The notes below the pieces were generated by a model that saw only the letters and a program-made list of their open reading frames with translations, searched no databases and was not told where the DNA came from. Position numbers and translations under genes: made by a program. Source: Actinomycetota bacterium (GTDB lineage: Bacteria > Actinomycetota > Actinomycetes > Actinomycetales > Dermatophilaceae). Taken from it: a stretch of DNA of 64,000 bases. The stretch spans positions 62,001-126,000 of the forward strand of contig JAIUOP010000003.1 of assembly GCA_020161815.1 (NCBI GenBank). The letters run 5' to 3'. Positions 33,676-42,585 of the stretch are shown in pieces. The stretch's first letter is position 1. Each line of letters starts with the position of its first letter.

Positions 33676-33716
33676 TTGGACTAGTCCCAAATGGAATGAA
33701 ATGGACACTAGCGGCC
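33676..33716 (-). promoter_or_regulatory. Palindromic operator candidate of the formamide operon
   Basis: GGACTAGTCC at 33678-33687 is a perfect 10-bp palindrome, extended to TTGGACTAGTCC-CAA with one extra base. Next to it, AATGGAATGAAATGGA (33689-33704) contains a repeated ATGGA/ATGAA pattern. The block lies about 30 bp upstream of the fmdB start and is more A+T-rich than its surroundings. It is a natural site for the MarR protein encoded just upstream. Confidence 0.5.
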
Positions 33717-33791
33717 GGGGATCACCCTGTCCATAGGCAGCGGTGAGTAGGGACGTGCCTGCGCCGCCCCACTGGCACCACGCGAGAAGAG

Positions 33792-34184
33792 CTAGCGGAT
33801 GGCGGCGCTGAACTCGGGCGAGAGGCCGAGGGCGGCGACCGCACCTGCGGCCTCCGCGAGGAGTTGCTTGCCCTGGGCCGAGAGGTTCAAGGTCACGCGC
33901 CGCCGGTCGCTCTCGTGCGGGGTGCGGAACAGCGCGCCGATCTCGACGAGGGCGTCCACCGTGCGGGTCGCGGAGCTCGAGGGCATGGCCAGAGCGTCGA
34001 TCAGATCGGCCATGGCCGCCCCCGGCTGCTGCGAAATGCACACGAGCGCTCGCCAGCGGTCTGCCGTAAGATCCAAGGGTCGCAATGCGACGTCCAGACG
34101 TGACTCGATGAGCGCCGCCGTGCGCAGGATGTGCAGCGCCTGCTCCTCGAAGTCCGGCCCAGTGCGGGGAGGAGGCGACGTCAC
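33792..34184 (-). CDS. MarR family transcriptional regulator
   Basis: The 130-residue protein has the MarR winged helix: LDLTADRWRALVCISQQPGA, AMADLIDALAMPSSSATRTV and the wing ESDRRRVTLNLSAQGKQLL. Dimerisation helices flank it. It sits upstream of fmdB-amiS-fmdA on the same strand and only 9 bp from the divergent AmiC-like gene, so it probably controls the locus. The inducer may be formamide or another amide; this is inference. Start GTG 34184. Confidence 0.88.
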   Translation of the reverse strand: MTSPPPRTGPDFEEQALHILRTAALIESRLDVALRPLDLTADRWRALVCISQQPGAAMADLIDALAMPSSSATRTVDALVEIGALFRTPHESDRRRVTLNLSAQGKQLLAEAAGAVAALGLSPEFSAAIR

Positions 34185-34193
34185 CTGACCAGT

Positions 34194-35333
34194 ATGCCCG
34201 CCCTGCCGAGCCCGAGTGGACGCCCACGCGGGCCGGAGACCGACTACCGCGTCGCCCTCGTGCTGCCACGTCATGGGCCGGCGGGAATCTTCGGCCTCGA
34301 GTGCCTGGCCGCCGCCGAACTGGCGGCCTCCGAGATCGACGCGGCCGGCGGGGTGGCCGGCCGCTCGATCCAGTACGTCAACGTCGATGCCGGTGGGGAC
34401 CCCCTGGTCGTGGCCCAGGAGATCGGCGCGCTGCTGTCGACCGGCCAGATCGATGCCGTGACCGGCTGGCACCTGTCCAACCTGCGCCAGTCGATCGCGC
34501 GGGTCGTCGAAGGACGTATCCCCTACGTGTACGCAGCGGCCTATGAAGGCGGCGAGCGCCGCGACGGAGTGCTCTGCAGCGGAGAGGTGCCGACCGACCA
34601 GATCCTCTGCTCCCTGGACTGGTTGCGCACCGAGCTCCGGCTGCGCAAGTGGTACGTCATCGGCAACGACTACGTATGGCCTCGGGAGACCGCGGCACGC
34701 ACGGTCGAAGGGCTGCATGGCCGTGACATCGGGGTGCTCCGGCGGCGCTTCGTGCCGCTCGGCACCACCGACGAGACCGTGTGGCAGGGCGTGCTCGACG
34801 ACATCCGGCGCAGCGGCGCCCAGGGTGTGATCACCCTGCTCGTCGGCTCCGACGCGGTGCGGTTCAACCGAGCGTTCGCAGCAGCCGGGATGGATGCCGA
34901 ACTGGTGCGCTTCAGCCCGTTCATCGACGAGACCGTGGTGCTGGCCACCGGCCCCGAGGCGACGACGAACCTGTTCGTCTCGGCAGGGTGGTTCTCCTCG
35001 CTGCGCACCGACTCGGCCGCCCAGTTCAACCGTGACTTCAAGCGCGCGTGGGACCTCGTCTGCGGCACGGCCGGGCCCGAGGAGTCCCACGCCCCTTCGC
35101 CGGGCACGATGGCCGAGACGACCTACTCCGGCATCCACCTGCTCGCAAGCATTGCCGGCCGGACGATCCCCACCGTCCACGACACCCGCCGCGCCTTCGC
35201 CGACTGGGCCTGGGACTCTCCGCACGGCACGGTCGAGCTCCGTGCCGGAGCGGCCCGGCACCCGGTCCATCTGGCGCTGGCCCACGGCGTGGACCTCGAG
35301 GTCGTGAGCCAGGTCAGCGCCGGCCTGGGCTGA
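34194..35333 (+). CDS. AmiC/amide-sensor-like periplasmic-binding-fold protein without signal peptide
   Basis: The 379-residue protein has the type I periplasmic binding fold of the AmiC/FmdD/UrtA group: GPAGIFGLECLAAAELAASE near residue 30, then DPLVVAQEIGALLSTGQIDA and KWYVIGNDYVWPRE. There is no signal peptide or lipobox, so it should be cytosolic like Pseudomonas AmiC, which senses amides and holds AmiR. No AmiR-type antiterminator is present. Instead the gene is divergent from a MarR gene, with 9 bp between start codons. A role as amide sensor is inference. Confidence 0.8.
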   Translation: MPALPSPSGRPRGPETDYRVALVLPRHGPAGIFGLECLAAAELAASEIDAAGGVAGRSIQYVNVDAGGDPLVVAQEIGALLSTGQIDAVTGWHLSNLRQSIARVVEGRIPYVYAAAYEGGERRDGVLCSGEVPTDQILCSLDWLRTELRLRKWYVIGNDYVWPRETAARTVEGLHGRDIGVLRRRFVPLGTTDETVWQGVLDDIRRSGAQGVITLLVGSDAVRFNRAFAAAGMDAELVRFSPFIDETVVLATGPEATTNLFVSAGWFSSLRTDSAAQFNRDFKRAWDLVCGTAGPEESHAPSPGTMAETTYSGIHLLASIAGRTIPTVHDTRRAFADWAWDSPHGTVELRAGAARHPVHLALAHGVDLEVVSQVSAGLG

Positions 35334-35394
35334 TCACACTTCACGGGGGTTGCGGCGATTAGGGGTATGCCGTGCCCTCCATTACGCTTGGACC
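35334..35394. other. Short intergenic region before rpsO
   Basis: It contains a copy of the repeated octamer (35365-35372) and, at 35383-35388, TACGCT as a likely -10 box for rpsO. Confidence 0.45.
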
Positions 35395-35484
35395 TTGCCG
35401 TGAACTTCGGCCGCGGATTCAAGAGAGCCCCGGTGGACCAGCCCGGGAGCGCCGCGCAGCAACCACGAGAAGGAGTGTCGCCCC
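35395..35484 (+). promoter_or_regulatory. rpsO leader, possible S15 autoregulatory RNA
   Basis: Transcription from TACGCT would give a leader of about 90 nt with GAAGGAG (35470-35476) before the ATG at 35485. The leader is GC-rich and can fold, for example around GGTGGACCAGCCCGG. S15 regulates its own mRNA through leader structures in several phyla, including actinobacteria. Assignment is by position only. Confidence 0.35.
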
Positions 35485-35754
35485 ATGCCCCTGAGCAGCG
35501 ACGTCAAGAAGCAGATCATGACCGAGTACGCGACCGTCGAGGGCGACACCGGTTCTCCGGAGGTGCAGATCGCGCTCCTCACCCAGCGCATCAAGGACCT
35601 CACCGAGCACAGCCGCACGCACAAGCACGACCACCACAGCCGTCGTGGCCTGCTGCTCCTCGTCGGCCGTCGCCGCCGCCTCCTGCGCTACCTGGAGAGC
35701 GTCGACATCGAGCGCTACCGCTCGCTGATCAAGCGCCTCGGCCTGCGCCGTTGA
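35485..35754 (+). CDS. rpsO: 30S ribosomal protein S15
   Basis: The 89-residue protein binds 16S rRNA in the central domain of the 30S subunit. [17 protein letters not shown], then [20 protein letters not shown] and [13 protein letters not shown] are canonical. It is followed by a hairpin and then pnp, the conserved rpsO-pnp order. Confidence 0.98.
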   Translation: MPLSSDVKKQIMTEYATVEGDTGSPEVQIALLTQRIKDLTEHSRTHKHDHHSRRGLLLLVGRRRRLLRYLESVDIERYRSLIKRLGLRR

Positions 35755-35768
35755 TCCAAGCTTCCGTC

Positions 35769-35797
35769 GGAGCGGTCCTGACCTTCAGGGCCGCTCC
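35769..35797 (+). terminator. Hairpin between rpsO and pnp
   Basis: GGAGCGGtCCTG pairs with CAGGgCCGCTCC around a 5-nt loop and is followed by TTC. It may reduce read-through from rpsO into pnp or act as a processing site, as in other rpsO-pnp intergenic regions. Confidence 0.6.
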
Positions 35798-35897
35798 TTC
35801 GGCATGTCCGGCGGGTCATCCCGACCCGGCCTGACGAGAAAGTGACCGCGGCACAACGACGATGCACGCGGCATACGAAAGAGAAAAGGAGGGACCC

Positions 35898-38315
35898 ATG
35901 GAGGGCCCCGAAATCACCTTCGCCGAAGCGACCATCGACAATGGTTCGTTCGGCACCCGCACGGTCCGGTTCGAGACCGGGCGACTGGCCAAGCAGGCCG
36001 GCGGCGCCGTCGTCGCCTACCTGGACGAGGACACGATGCTCCTGTCCACCACCACCGCCGGGAAGCACCCGCGCGATGGCTTCGACTTCTTCCCCTTGAC
36101 CGTCGACGTCGAGGAGCGGATGTATGCCGCGGGCAAGATCCCCGGCTCCTTCTTCCGTCGTGAGGGCCGCCCCTCCACCGAGGCGATCCTCACCTGCCGT
36201 CTCATCGACCGTCCGCTGCGCCCGACCTTCAAGAAGGGTCTGCGCAACGAGGTCCAGGTCGTCATCACCGTTCTCGCGCTCAACCCGGACGCGCAGTACG
36301 ACGTGCTCGCGATCAACGCCGCCTCGGCGTCCACCCAGATCTCCGGCCTCCCCTTCAGCGGCCCGATCGGTGGCGTGCGCGTCTCGCTCATCGACGGCCA
36401 GTGGGTCGCTTTCCCCCAGTTCTCCGATGTCGAGCGCAGCACCTTCGACATGGTCGTCGCCGGCCGGGTCGTGGGTGACGACGTGGCGATCATGATGGTC
36501 GAGGCCGAGGCCACCGAGTCGACCTGGAACCTGGTCAAGAACGAGGGCAAGACCGCCCCGACCGAGGAGGTCGTGGCCGAGGGCCTCGAGGCGTCCAAGA
36601 AGTTCATCAAGGCCCTGTGCGACGCCCAGGCCGAGCTCGCCGCCAAGGCCGCCAAGCCGGTCGAGGAGTTCCCGATCTTCCTCGACTACGAGGACGACGT
36701 GTATGCCGCGGTCGAGGCCGCGATCTCCGAGGAGACCGCCGCGGCCCTCCAGATCGCCGGCAAGCAGGAGCGCGAGGACAGGCTCGACGAGATCAAGTCG
36801 GCGCTGCACCGGGGCCTCGTCGGTGACTACGACCCCAAGGCCGAGACCGGCTCCACCGGTGACTTCGTCGGCCGCGAGAAGGAGGTCTCCGCCGCCTTCC
36901 GCTCCGTCCAGAAGAAGCTGGTCCGCGAGCGCATCGTGCGCGACAAGGTTCGCATCGACGGTCGTGGGCTCGCGGACATCCGCGCCCTCTCGGCCGAGGT
37001 CGAGGTCCTGCCGCGCGTGCACGGCTCGGCGATCTTCGAGCGCGGCGAGACCCAGATCATGGGTGTCACCACGCTCAACATGCTGCGCATGGAGCAGCAG
37101 CTCGACACCCTCTCGCCGGTGACGCGCAAGCGCTACATGCACAACTACAACTTCCCGCCCTACAGCACCGGTGAGACCGGCCGCGTCGGCTCCCCGAAGC
37201 GCCGCGAGATCGGCCACGGCGCGCTCGCCGAGCGGGCCCTCATGCCGGTCCTGCCGACGCGCGAGGAGTTCCCCTACGCGATCCGTCAGGTCTCCGAGGC
37301 CCTGGGCTCCAACGGCTCGACCTCGATGGGCTCGGTCTGCGCCTCCACCCTGTCGATGCTCAACGCCGGTGTGCCGCTGCGCGCCCCGGTCGCCGGCATC
37401 GCGATGGGCCTGATCTCCACGGAGATCAACGGTGAGATGTCGTATGCCGCGCTGACGGACATCCTCGGCGCCGAGGACGCCTTCGGCGACATGGACTTCA
37501 AGGTCGCCGGCACCAAGGAGTTCGTCACGGCCATCCAGCTCGACACCAAGCTCGACGGCATCCCCGCCGACGTGCTGGCCGGTGCGCTGACCCAGGCCCG
37601 TGAGGCCCGCCTCCACATCCTCGACGTCATGAACGAAGCCATCGACGCCCCCGACGAGATGAGCCCGCACGCTCCTCGCGTCATCAGCGTCCAGGTCCCG
37701 GTCGACAAGATCGGTGAGGTCATCGGCCCGAAGGGCAAGATGATCAACCAGATCCAGGAGGAGACCGGCGCGCAGATCTCCATCGAGGACGACGGCACCG
37801 TCTACATCGGCGCCACCGACGGCCCCTCGGCCGAGGCCGCGCGCGCGATGGTCAACGCCATCGCCAACCCGCAGATGCCGGAGGTCGGCGAGCGCTTCCT
37901 GGGCACCGTCGTCAAGACGACGACCTTCGGTGCGTTCGTCTCCCTGCTCCCGGGCAAGGACGGCCTGCTGCACATCTCCGAGATCCGCAAGATGGTCGGC
38001 GGCAAGCGCATCGACGCGGTCGAGGACGTCCTGTCCATCGGCCAGAAGGTCCAGGTCGAGCTCAAGGAGATCGACCCGCGCGGCAAGCTCTCGCTGGCGG
38101 CCGTCCTCCCCGAGGGCGCCGAGGCCGGGTCGGCTGCCGACGCAGATGGCGGCGCTGGCGACGGCGGCGAGGAGCACGGCTCGCAGGAGCGCGACGAGCG
38201 TCCGGCCCGCGAGGAGCGCGAGGGCGGCGAGCGCCGTCAGCGCAACCGTCGCCGGGGCGGTGGCCGCGGCCGCGGTGAGCGCGGCGACAACGGTGGCGAG
38301 CGCAGCGAGAGCTGA
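35898..38315 (+). CDS. pnp: Polynucleotide phosphorylase
   Basis: The 805-residue 3'-5' phosphorolytic exoribonuclease has two RNase PH domains joined by a helical domain, then a KH domain ([20 protein letters not shown]) and an S1 domain ([20 protein letters not shown]). The tail beyond the S1 domain is acidic, then rich in Arg and Gly, and probably binds RNA or partners. AAGGAGGG precedes ATG 35898. All three TAT codons I find in the gene lie inside the repeated GTATGCCG octamer (36122, 36701, 37442). Confidence 0.97.
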   Translation: MEGPEITFAEATIDNGSFGTRTVRFETGRLAKQAGGAVVAYLDEDTMLLSTTTAGKHPRDGFDFFPLTVDVEERMYAAGKIPGSFFRREGRPSTEAILTCRLIDRPLRPTFKKGLRNEVQVVITVLALNPDAQYDVLAINAASASTQISGLPFSGPIGGVRVSLIDGQWVAFPQFSDVERSTFDMVVAGRVVGDDVAIMMVEAEATESTWNLVKNEGKTAPTEEVVAEGLEASKKFIKALCDAQAELAAKAAKPVEEFPIFLDYEDDVYAAVEAAISEETAAALQIAGKQEREDRLDEIKSALHRGLVGDYDPKAETGSTGDFVGREKEVSAAFRSVQKKLVRERIVRDKVRIDGRGLADIRALSAEVEVLPRVHGSAIFERGETQIMGVTTLNMLRMEQQLDTLSPVTRKRYMHNYNFPPYSTGETGRVGSPKRREIGHGALAERALMPVLPTREEFPYAIRQVSEALGSNGSTSMGSVCASTLSMLNAGVPLRAPVAGIAMGLISTEINGEMSYAALTDILGAEDAFGDMDFKVAGTKEFVTAIQLDTKLDGIPADVLAGALTQAREARLHILDVMNEAIDAPDEMSPHAPRVISVQVPVDKIGEVIGPKGKMINQIQEETGAQISIEDDGTVYIGATDGPSAEAARAMVNAIANPQMPEVGERFLGTVVKTTTFGAFVSLLPGKDGLLHISEIRKMVGGKRIDAVEDVLSIGQKVQVELKEIDPRGKLSLAAVLPEGAEAGSAADADGGAGDGGEEHGSQERDERPAREEREGGERRQRNRRRGGGRGRGERGDNGGERSES

Positions 38316-38332
38316 CCTCCCCATCCGCTGAC

Positions 38333-38373
38333 CCAGCGGGCCGGCACTCCTTCCCGGAGTGCTGGCCCGCTGG
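38333..38373 (+). terminator. Terminator after pnp
   Basis: CCAGCGGGCC (38333-38342) with the following GCACTCC pairs with GGAGTGC and GGCCCGCTGG, giving about 17 bp with one bulge on each side. CTCGTTGTT follows, a weak U-rich tail. Confidence 0.8.
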
Positions 38374-38395
38374 CTCGTTGTTAGGGTCGGGCACC

Positions 38396-39427
38396 ATGAA
38401 GCGCACCGAACGCCGCGGGATCGGGCCCACCATCCTCGTTGCCGGGCTGGTCCTCACGTTGGCGCTGACCGGTTGTGGCGGAGCGAACGATGCGCGGGGC
38501 GCCACCTCGCCCACCGCCTCGGGAAGCAGCTCGGCGAGCGCGACCGGCACCGCAGTCACGGGTGCTCCCGCGGTGCAGCCTGCTGACGTTGCCGCGATCC
38601 TGGCCGACTACGACGCCCGCAACAACGCGGCCATCGCGGCCGCGGGCCAGGGCTTCGACTCGACGGCGTGGGCCGACGCTGACACCGGCGCCGTGCTCGA
38701 GAGCGACATCATCGGCACCCAGCTGGCCAAGGCCCAGGAGGACCACGGGGATGCGACCCTGGTCCTCACCCACGCTGACCCGGTGGCCTACCTGCCGCTC
38801 GTCGACGCGGCCCAGCCCTGGTTCCTCGTGCGCGCCACCCTCAGCGACGTCCCCCGGTTGGTGTCGTTGACCCGAGCCGGCGCCGGCCAGCCGTGGAAGG
38901 TCGAGGCCAGCGTGGAACTGCCCTCGGGGGTGGCCGACCCGGCGGCCCCCGGTGCCGACTCGACCGTGGCAGCCACGGACCACGAGCAGGTGCAGAAGGC
39001 GATCGCGTCGGTGATCCGCTCGATCGACGACCCGGCGACCGACCCGGGCGTCTTCGTGGGACCTCTCGCCGAGCACCGGCGCCACCTCGACACCAACGCC
39101 TCCGGGCTCGGGGCGGACGCCTTCACGAGCACGACGACGCCGTATGCCGGCCCGCTCACCGATCAAGGGGGCCCCGGCGGCAGCACCCGCGTCGTGCGCT
39201 CGGCCGACGGCTCGGTGCTGGCCCTGGCCTCCCTGCGCAACCGGGTGGTCTTCACCCGGGAGGGCGGGACCCTGGAGCACGGTCCGGACTTCGCCGTGGT
39301 GACCGGTCAGAGCGGCCCGCAGCCGTCCCTGACCTATGACTTCCTCGTCAGCGTCGTGATCCGCCTCGACGAGGACGGCACGGTCGCCGTCGTGGGGTCG
39401 TCACTGGGGAACCTGCCGGTGCGCTGA
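38396..39427 (+). CDS. Lipoprotein of unknown function
   Basis: The 343-residue protein has a lipoprotein signal with lipobox LTGC at about residue 26 and a Ser/Ala/Thr-rich linker after it. The mature part has two stretches beginning DYDARNNAAIAAAGQGFD and SVIRSIDDPATDPG, which may be related cystatin-like halves of a kind seen in actinobacterial surface lipoproteins. I do not recognise a named family. TAGGGT lies 8 nt before the ATG. Likely anchored on the outer face of the membrane. Confidence 0.65.
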   Translation: MKRTERRGIGPTILVAGLVLTLALTGCGGANDARGATSPTASGSSSASATGTAVTGAPAVQPADVAAILADYDARNNAAIAAAGQGFDSTAWADADTGAVLESDIIGTQLAKAQEDHGDATLVLTHADPVAYLPLVDAAQPWFLVRATLSDVPRLVSLTRAGAGQPWKVEASVELPSGVADPAAPGADSTVAATDHEQVQKAIASVIRSIDDPATDPGVFVGPLAEHRRHLDTNASGLGADAFTSTTTPYAGPLTDQGGPGGSTRVVRSADGSVLALASLRNRVVFTREGGTLEHGPDFAVVTGQSGPQPSLTYDFLVSVVIRLDEDGTVAVVGSSLGNLPVR

Positions 39428-39471
39428 GCCGGCCCGCGGCGCTCGCCCGGGCGGGGGGATGGGGGCCCGCG

Positions 39472-39696
39472 TCAGGCGGCGGGCTGCTTGGTCACCAAGG
39501 ACGGGGCGCGCCAGCGCATCTCCATCCGAACGCGACCGTCGGGCAGGTGCACGGGCACCCACGTCATGCGCAGTCCCGTGGCTCCCAGGAGCGAGCTGTC
39601 CTTCTTCATGCGTGCGGCCCTCCTCAGCCCGTCATCGACGCCTGCTCCGTCACGCTGACGTCGCGTCGACCTGCGTGCGGCCTTGGTGTCGTTCAT
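39472..39696 (-). CDS. Small basic protein behind a PHO-box-like promoter
   Basis: The 74-residue protein starts at ATG 39696 with a basic, charged N-terminal half (KAARRSTRRQRD) and a more structured second half (GLRMTWVPVHLPDGRVRMEM). No membrane segment is predicted. I do not recognise the family. Its promoter is distinctive: two contiguous 11-bp direct repeats beginning GTTCACC overlap the -35 and spacer, with TAGACT as -10. This suggests control by the phosphate regulator PhoP. The gene is divergent from dapB. Confidence 0.6.
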   Translation of the reverse strand: MNDTKAARRSTRRQRDGAGVDDGLRRAARMKKDSSLLGATGLRMTWVPVHLPDGRVRMEMRWRAPSLVTKQPAA

Positions 39697-39710
39697 CTGG
39701 TGTTCACCGA

Positions 39711-39740
39711 AGTCTAGCAAAAGGTGAACAGAAGGTGAAC
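39711..39740 (-). promoter_or_regulatory. PHO-box-like direct repeats and -10 box
   Basis: On the minus strand GTTCACCTTCT (39740-39730) and GTTCACCTTTT (39729-39719) are contiguous 11-nt units with the same 7-nt core. This is the structure described for PhoP boxes in Streptomyces. TTCACC of unit one is 17 bp from TAGACT (39716-39711), so the box overlaps the -35 and spacer. A third core, GGTGAAC on this strand, lies inverted in the 5' leader (39708-39702). Confidence 0.6.
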
Positions 39741-39816
39741 GAGCGTTGCCGGGTCGGTGCGTCGGCGTGCGGGCGTGGAGCCGGGTCGGCCCCACGGGCC
39801 TCGCTAGGCTGCGTGC

Positions 39817-40575
39817 GTGACCCAGACCTCCCCGCCTCCCACGTCCGTCGCCGTCATCGGAGCCCGTGGGCGGATGGGGGCCACGGTCTGTGCGGCCGTG
39901 GACGCCGCGCCGGACCTGGAGCTCGTCGGCAGGTACGACATGGGGGATGAGCTGGCGGACCTGGGGGGTGCGCAGGTCGTCGTGGAGTTCTCGGTGCCCT
40001 CGGCCTCGCCCGAGAACGTCCGCGCCTGCCTCGCGCGCGGAGCGCACGTCGTCGTCGGCACCACGGGGTGGTCGGCCGAGCGGATCGCCGACCTCGAGGC
40101 CGACCTGGCCGCCCACCCCGGACTGGGTGTCCTCATCGCGCCGAACTTCGCCATCGGTGCCATCCTCATGATGGACTTCGCCCGGCGCGCCGCCCCCTTC
40201 TACGAGTCGGTCGAGGTGGTGGAACTGCACCACCCGGACAAGGTCGATGCCCCCTCGGGCACGGCCGCACGCACGGCCGACCTCATCGGCGCGGCCCGCG
40301 AGGCGGCCGGGCTCGACTCCGTCCCCGACGCGACCACCGACGACCCCGGCGGCGCCCGCGGGGCCCGGCAGCACGGCATACCGGTGCACTCCCTGCGCCT
40401 GCGGGGCCTGGTGGCCCATCAGGAAGTCCTCCTCGGGAACGTGGGGGAGCTGCTCACGATCCGCCACGACTCCTTCGACCGGAGTTCGTTCATGCCCGGC
40501 GTGCTCGCCGCCGTGCGTGCCGTCCCGCGGCATCCCGGCCTGACCGTGGGCCTCGAGCACTACCTCGGCCTCTGA
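39817..40575 (+). CDS. dapB: 4-hydroxy-tetrahydrodipicolinate reductase
   Basis: The 252-residue enzyme catalyses the second step of the diaminopimelate/lysine branch. VIGARGRMGATV binds NAD(P)H. VELHHPDKVDAPSGTA carries the catalytic histidine pair, lysine and SGTA motif, and PVHSLRLRGLVAHQEV is the C-terminal block. TAGGCT is 6 nt before the GTG start. dapA, encoding the preceding step, is 5 kb downstream. Cytosolic. Confidence 0.96.
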   Translation: MTQTSPPPTSVAVIGARGRMGATVCAAVDAAPDLELVGRYDMGDELADLGGAQVVVEFSVPSASPENVRACLARGAHVVVGTTGWSAERIADLEADLAAHPGLGVLIAPNFAIGAILMMDFARRAAPFYESVEVVELHHPDKVDAPSGTAARTADLIGAAREAAGLDSVPDATTDDPGGARGARQHGIPVHSLRLRGLVAHQEVLLGNVGELLTIRHDSFDRSSFMPGVLAAVRAVPRHPGLTVGLEHYLGL

Positions 40576-40579
40576 CCCG

Positions 40580-40924
40580 GTGCGCCTGCTCAGCCTCGAC
40601 CTGCGCGACCGCTGGCAGTCCCCGCCGGCCGACCTGCGCGCCCTGGCCGACTACCTCGCCGGCGGTGTCGTCCTGCGCCGGGTGCGCTCCTTCTCGATCG
40701 ACGAGATCCATCCGGTCCGCGGCCGGGTCGTCGGGTCGAGCGTCCTCACCGACGGCGACTGGGTCTGGTCGGCCGGGCACGCGCACTACGTGCGGACGTA
40801 TGCCGTGCGGCTGCCCGACGAGTTCGTAGACCACGTGCGCCTCGCGGGCCACCGGGTGGCGGCGGTCGATGACACCCGTCTGCGCGAGCTGACGCTCCGG
40901 GCGCGCACACTCGGCGTGTTCTGA
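40580..40924 (+). CDS. Conserved hypothetical protein
   Basis: The 114-residue protein begins at GTG 40580, 4 bp after dapB, and is probably in its operon. It looks soluble and alpha/beta, with RLLSLDLRDRWQSPPADLRA at the start and VWSAGHAHYVRTYAVRLPDE in the middle. I do not recognise a family. Codon use is typical of the host, so it is probably a true gene. Confidence 0.6.
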   Translation: MRLLSLDLRDRWQSPPADLRALADYLAGGVVLRRVRSFSIDEIHPVRGRVVGSSVLTDGDWVWSAGHAHYVRTYAVRLPDEFVDHVRLAGHRVAAVDDTRLRELTLRARTLGVF

Positions 40925-40933
40925 CCCCGGGGC

Positions 40934-41248
40934 TCAGCCCCAGCCGAGCGCCCGCAGTCCCGCCGCCACGAGGGCTGCGACGAGCACGACGACGACGAAG
41001 TTGGCCCGGGCCAGGAGGAGCATGACGGCGACGGCGACCGCGACCAGGCGGGCGTCGAGCATCAGCGCGCCACCGGCGCCCACGACCGTCTGGACGACGA
41101 CCAGGCCGGCGAGCAGGGCGACCGGGATGAGGGTGGTGACCCGGCTGGTGCGCTCACCGGACACCCAGCTCTCGGGCACGAGGTAGCCGACGAACTTGAG
41201 CGCGAAGCAGGCGCTGCACGCGAGCAGGACCGCGATCCACATGGTCAT
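40934..41248 (-). CDS. azlD: AzlD family branched-chain amino acid transport subunit
   Basis: The 104-residue membrane protein has three to four helices and the AzlD pattern ACFALKFVGYLVPESWV near the start. AzlC and AzlD form a two-part exporter of branched-chain amino acids or analogues. The start ATG 41248 overlaps the azlC stop. Confidence 0.85.
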   Translation of the reverse strand: MTMWIAVLLACSACFALKFVGYLVPESWVSGERTSRVTTLIPVALLAGLVVVQTVVGAGGALMLDARLVAVAVAVMLLLARANFVVVVLVAALVAAGLRALGWG

Positions 41249-42003
41249 GGCAGGGGATCCTCCCCGACGAGGTGACCATGACCGTCGCTGCGCGGACTCT
41301 CCCCTCGGGGGCCACGCACGCCCAGGCCGACGACGAGGGCGGCGAGGGCGGCCAGGATGACGGGCACCCCGGCGGGGACGAAGGGCGAGCTCAGGGCGGC
41401 GATGAAGGCCGCCAGCACGGCGGTGGCCACGGCGTCGCGCGAGCGCAACCGGGGCCAGAGCAGGGCGCAGAAGGCGGCGGCGGCCGCAGCGTCGAGCCCG
41501 AAGCGGCGTGGGTCGCCGAGGGCGTTGCCCAGGAGCGCCCCGGCGAGCGTGGCGAGGTTCCAGAAGACGAAGACGGCCATCCCCGTGTGCCAGAACCCCA
41601 GTCGCTTGGCCGGCACCGCGTCCTGGGCGATCCCCACGGCCGTGGACTCGTCGATGGTGAGCTGCGCCGCGGCGATCCGACGGGGACCACGCACCCCCAG
41701 GTAGAGCGCGTTCTGGATCGCATAGAGGCCGTTGCGCAGGCCGAGCAGGGCGGCCGTGGCAATGGCCGCCGGCGCGGCGGCGAGGCCGCCCGCGGCGATG
41801 ATCCCGACGAAGGCGAACTGTGACCCCCCGGTGAACATCAGAGCCGAGAGCGCCTGCGCCTGCCAGACGTCGAGCCCGGCAGCGACCGCCAGGGCGCCGA
41901 AGCTCACGCCATAGGCCCCCGTGGCGACACCGACCGACCACGACTGGCGCAGCACCTCGGTCCGCACCGCCGGCTGGAGGGACGATGTCGGCGCATCGCT
42001 CAT
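41245..42003 (-). CDS. azlC: AzlC family branched-chain amino acid permease
   Basis: The 252-residue protein has about seven membrane helices. GAYGVSFGALAVAAGLDVWQ, then ALSALMFTGGSQFAFVGIIA and QLTIDESTAVGIAQ are AzlC blocks. The C-terminus is a charged tail. It overlaps azlD downstream and the GNAT gene upstream by 4 bp each, so the three form an operon. Confidence 0.9.
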   Translation of the reverse strand: MSDAPTSSLQPAVRTEVLRQSWSVGVATGAYGVSFGALAVAAGLDVWQAQALSALMFTGGSQFAFVGIIAAGGLAAAPAAIATAALLGLRNGLYAIQNALYLGVRGPRRIAAAQLTIDESTAVGIAQDAVPAKRLGFWHTGMAVFVFWNLATLAGALLGNALGDPRRFGLDAAAAAAFCALLWPRLRSRDAVATAVLAAFIAALSSPFVPAGVPVILAALAALVVGLGVRGPRGESPRSDGHGHLVGEDPLP

Positions 42004-42584
42004 GGGTCCAGCGTGCAGGCCAGCCGCACCTCGCGCAGCACCTGTCCGTCGGGGGAGACGACCCGATCCCGGAAGGCGCCGTCGGGAGCCAGGCCCGCCC
42101 CGGCGAGGAACTGGCGGGTGCCCTCGTCGTGCAGCGGCACCCACACCGCCATCGAGGCCGCGCCAGCAGCCCGGAGGTGGTCGGCCCCCGCGTTGAGCAG
42201 CCGCGAGCCATGGCCCTGACGGCGCGCGGCCGCGTGCACCGCGATGACCGTGACCTCGCCCGCGTCGCCGGGATCGTCGGCATCCTGCGAGGGCCCTACG
42301 GCCGCCAACCCGACCACCTGCGCACCGGCGAGTGCCACGAAGAGGGCATGCGCACCCTCCGGCGGGGACTCCAGCGATTCGCGCCAGACCCTGGCGAAGG
42401 CGACCGGCTCGAAGAGGGCGATCACCTCGGGAGCCAGCACCGCGGCATACGCCTCGGTGAAGACGGTGGCCTGGACCACTCCGATGGCCGGGGCGTCGCT
42501 GACCCGGGCGCGCCGCACGCTCGCGTCCGCGAGCGGCCCTCGCTCGTGCTCGTGCTCGTGCTGATGGGGGTGGTCGGACGCCAT
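42000..42584 (-). CDS. GNAT family N-acetyltransferase
   Basis: The 194-residue protein has the GNAT acetyl-CoA loop as VHAAARRQGHGSRLLNAGAD (R/Q-x-x-G-x-G pattern) and VVGLAAVGP and AAGAASMAVWVPLHD as flanking strands. The N-terminus carries a histidine/glutamate run (HPHQHEHEHE) coded by a short tandem repeat. Substrate unknown. It is coupled to azlC. Confidence 0.82.
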   Translation of the reverse strand: MASDHPHQHEHEHERGPLADASVRRARVSDAPAIGVVQATVFTEAYAAVLAPEVIALFEPVAFARVWRESLESPPEGAHALFVALAGAQVVGLAAVGPSQDADDPGDAGEVTVIAVHAAARRQGHGSRLLNAGADHLRAAGAASMAVWVPLHDEGTRQFLAGAGLAPDGAFRDRVVSPDGQVLREVRLACTLDP

Positions 42585-42585
42585 C

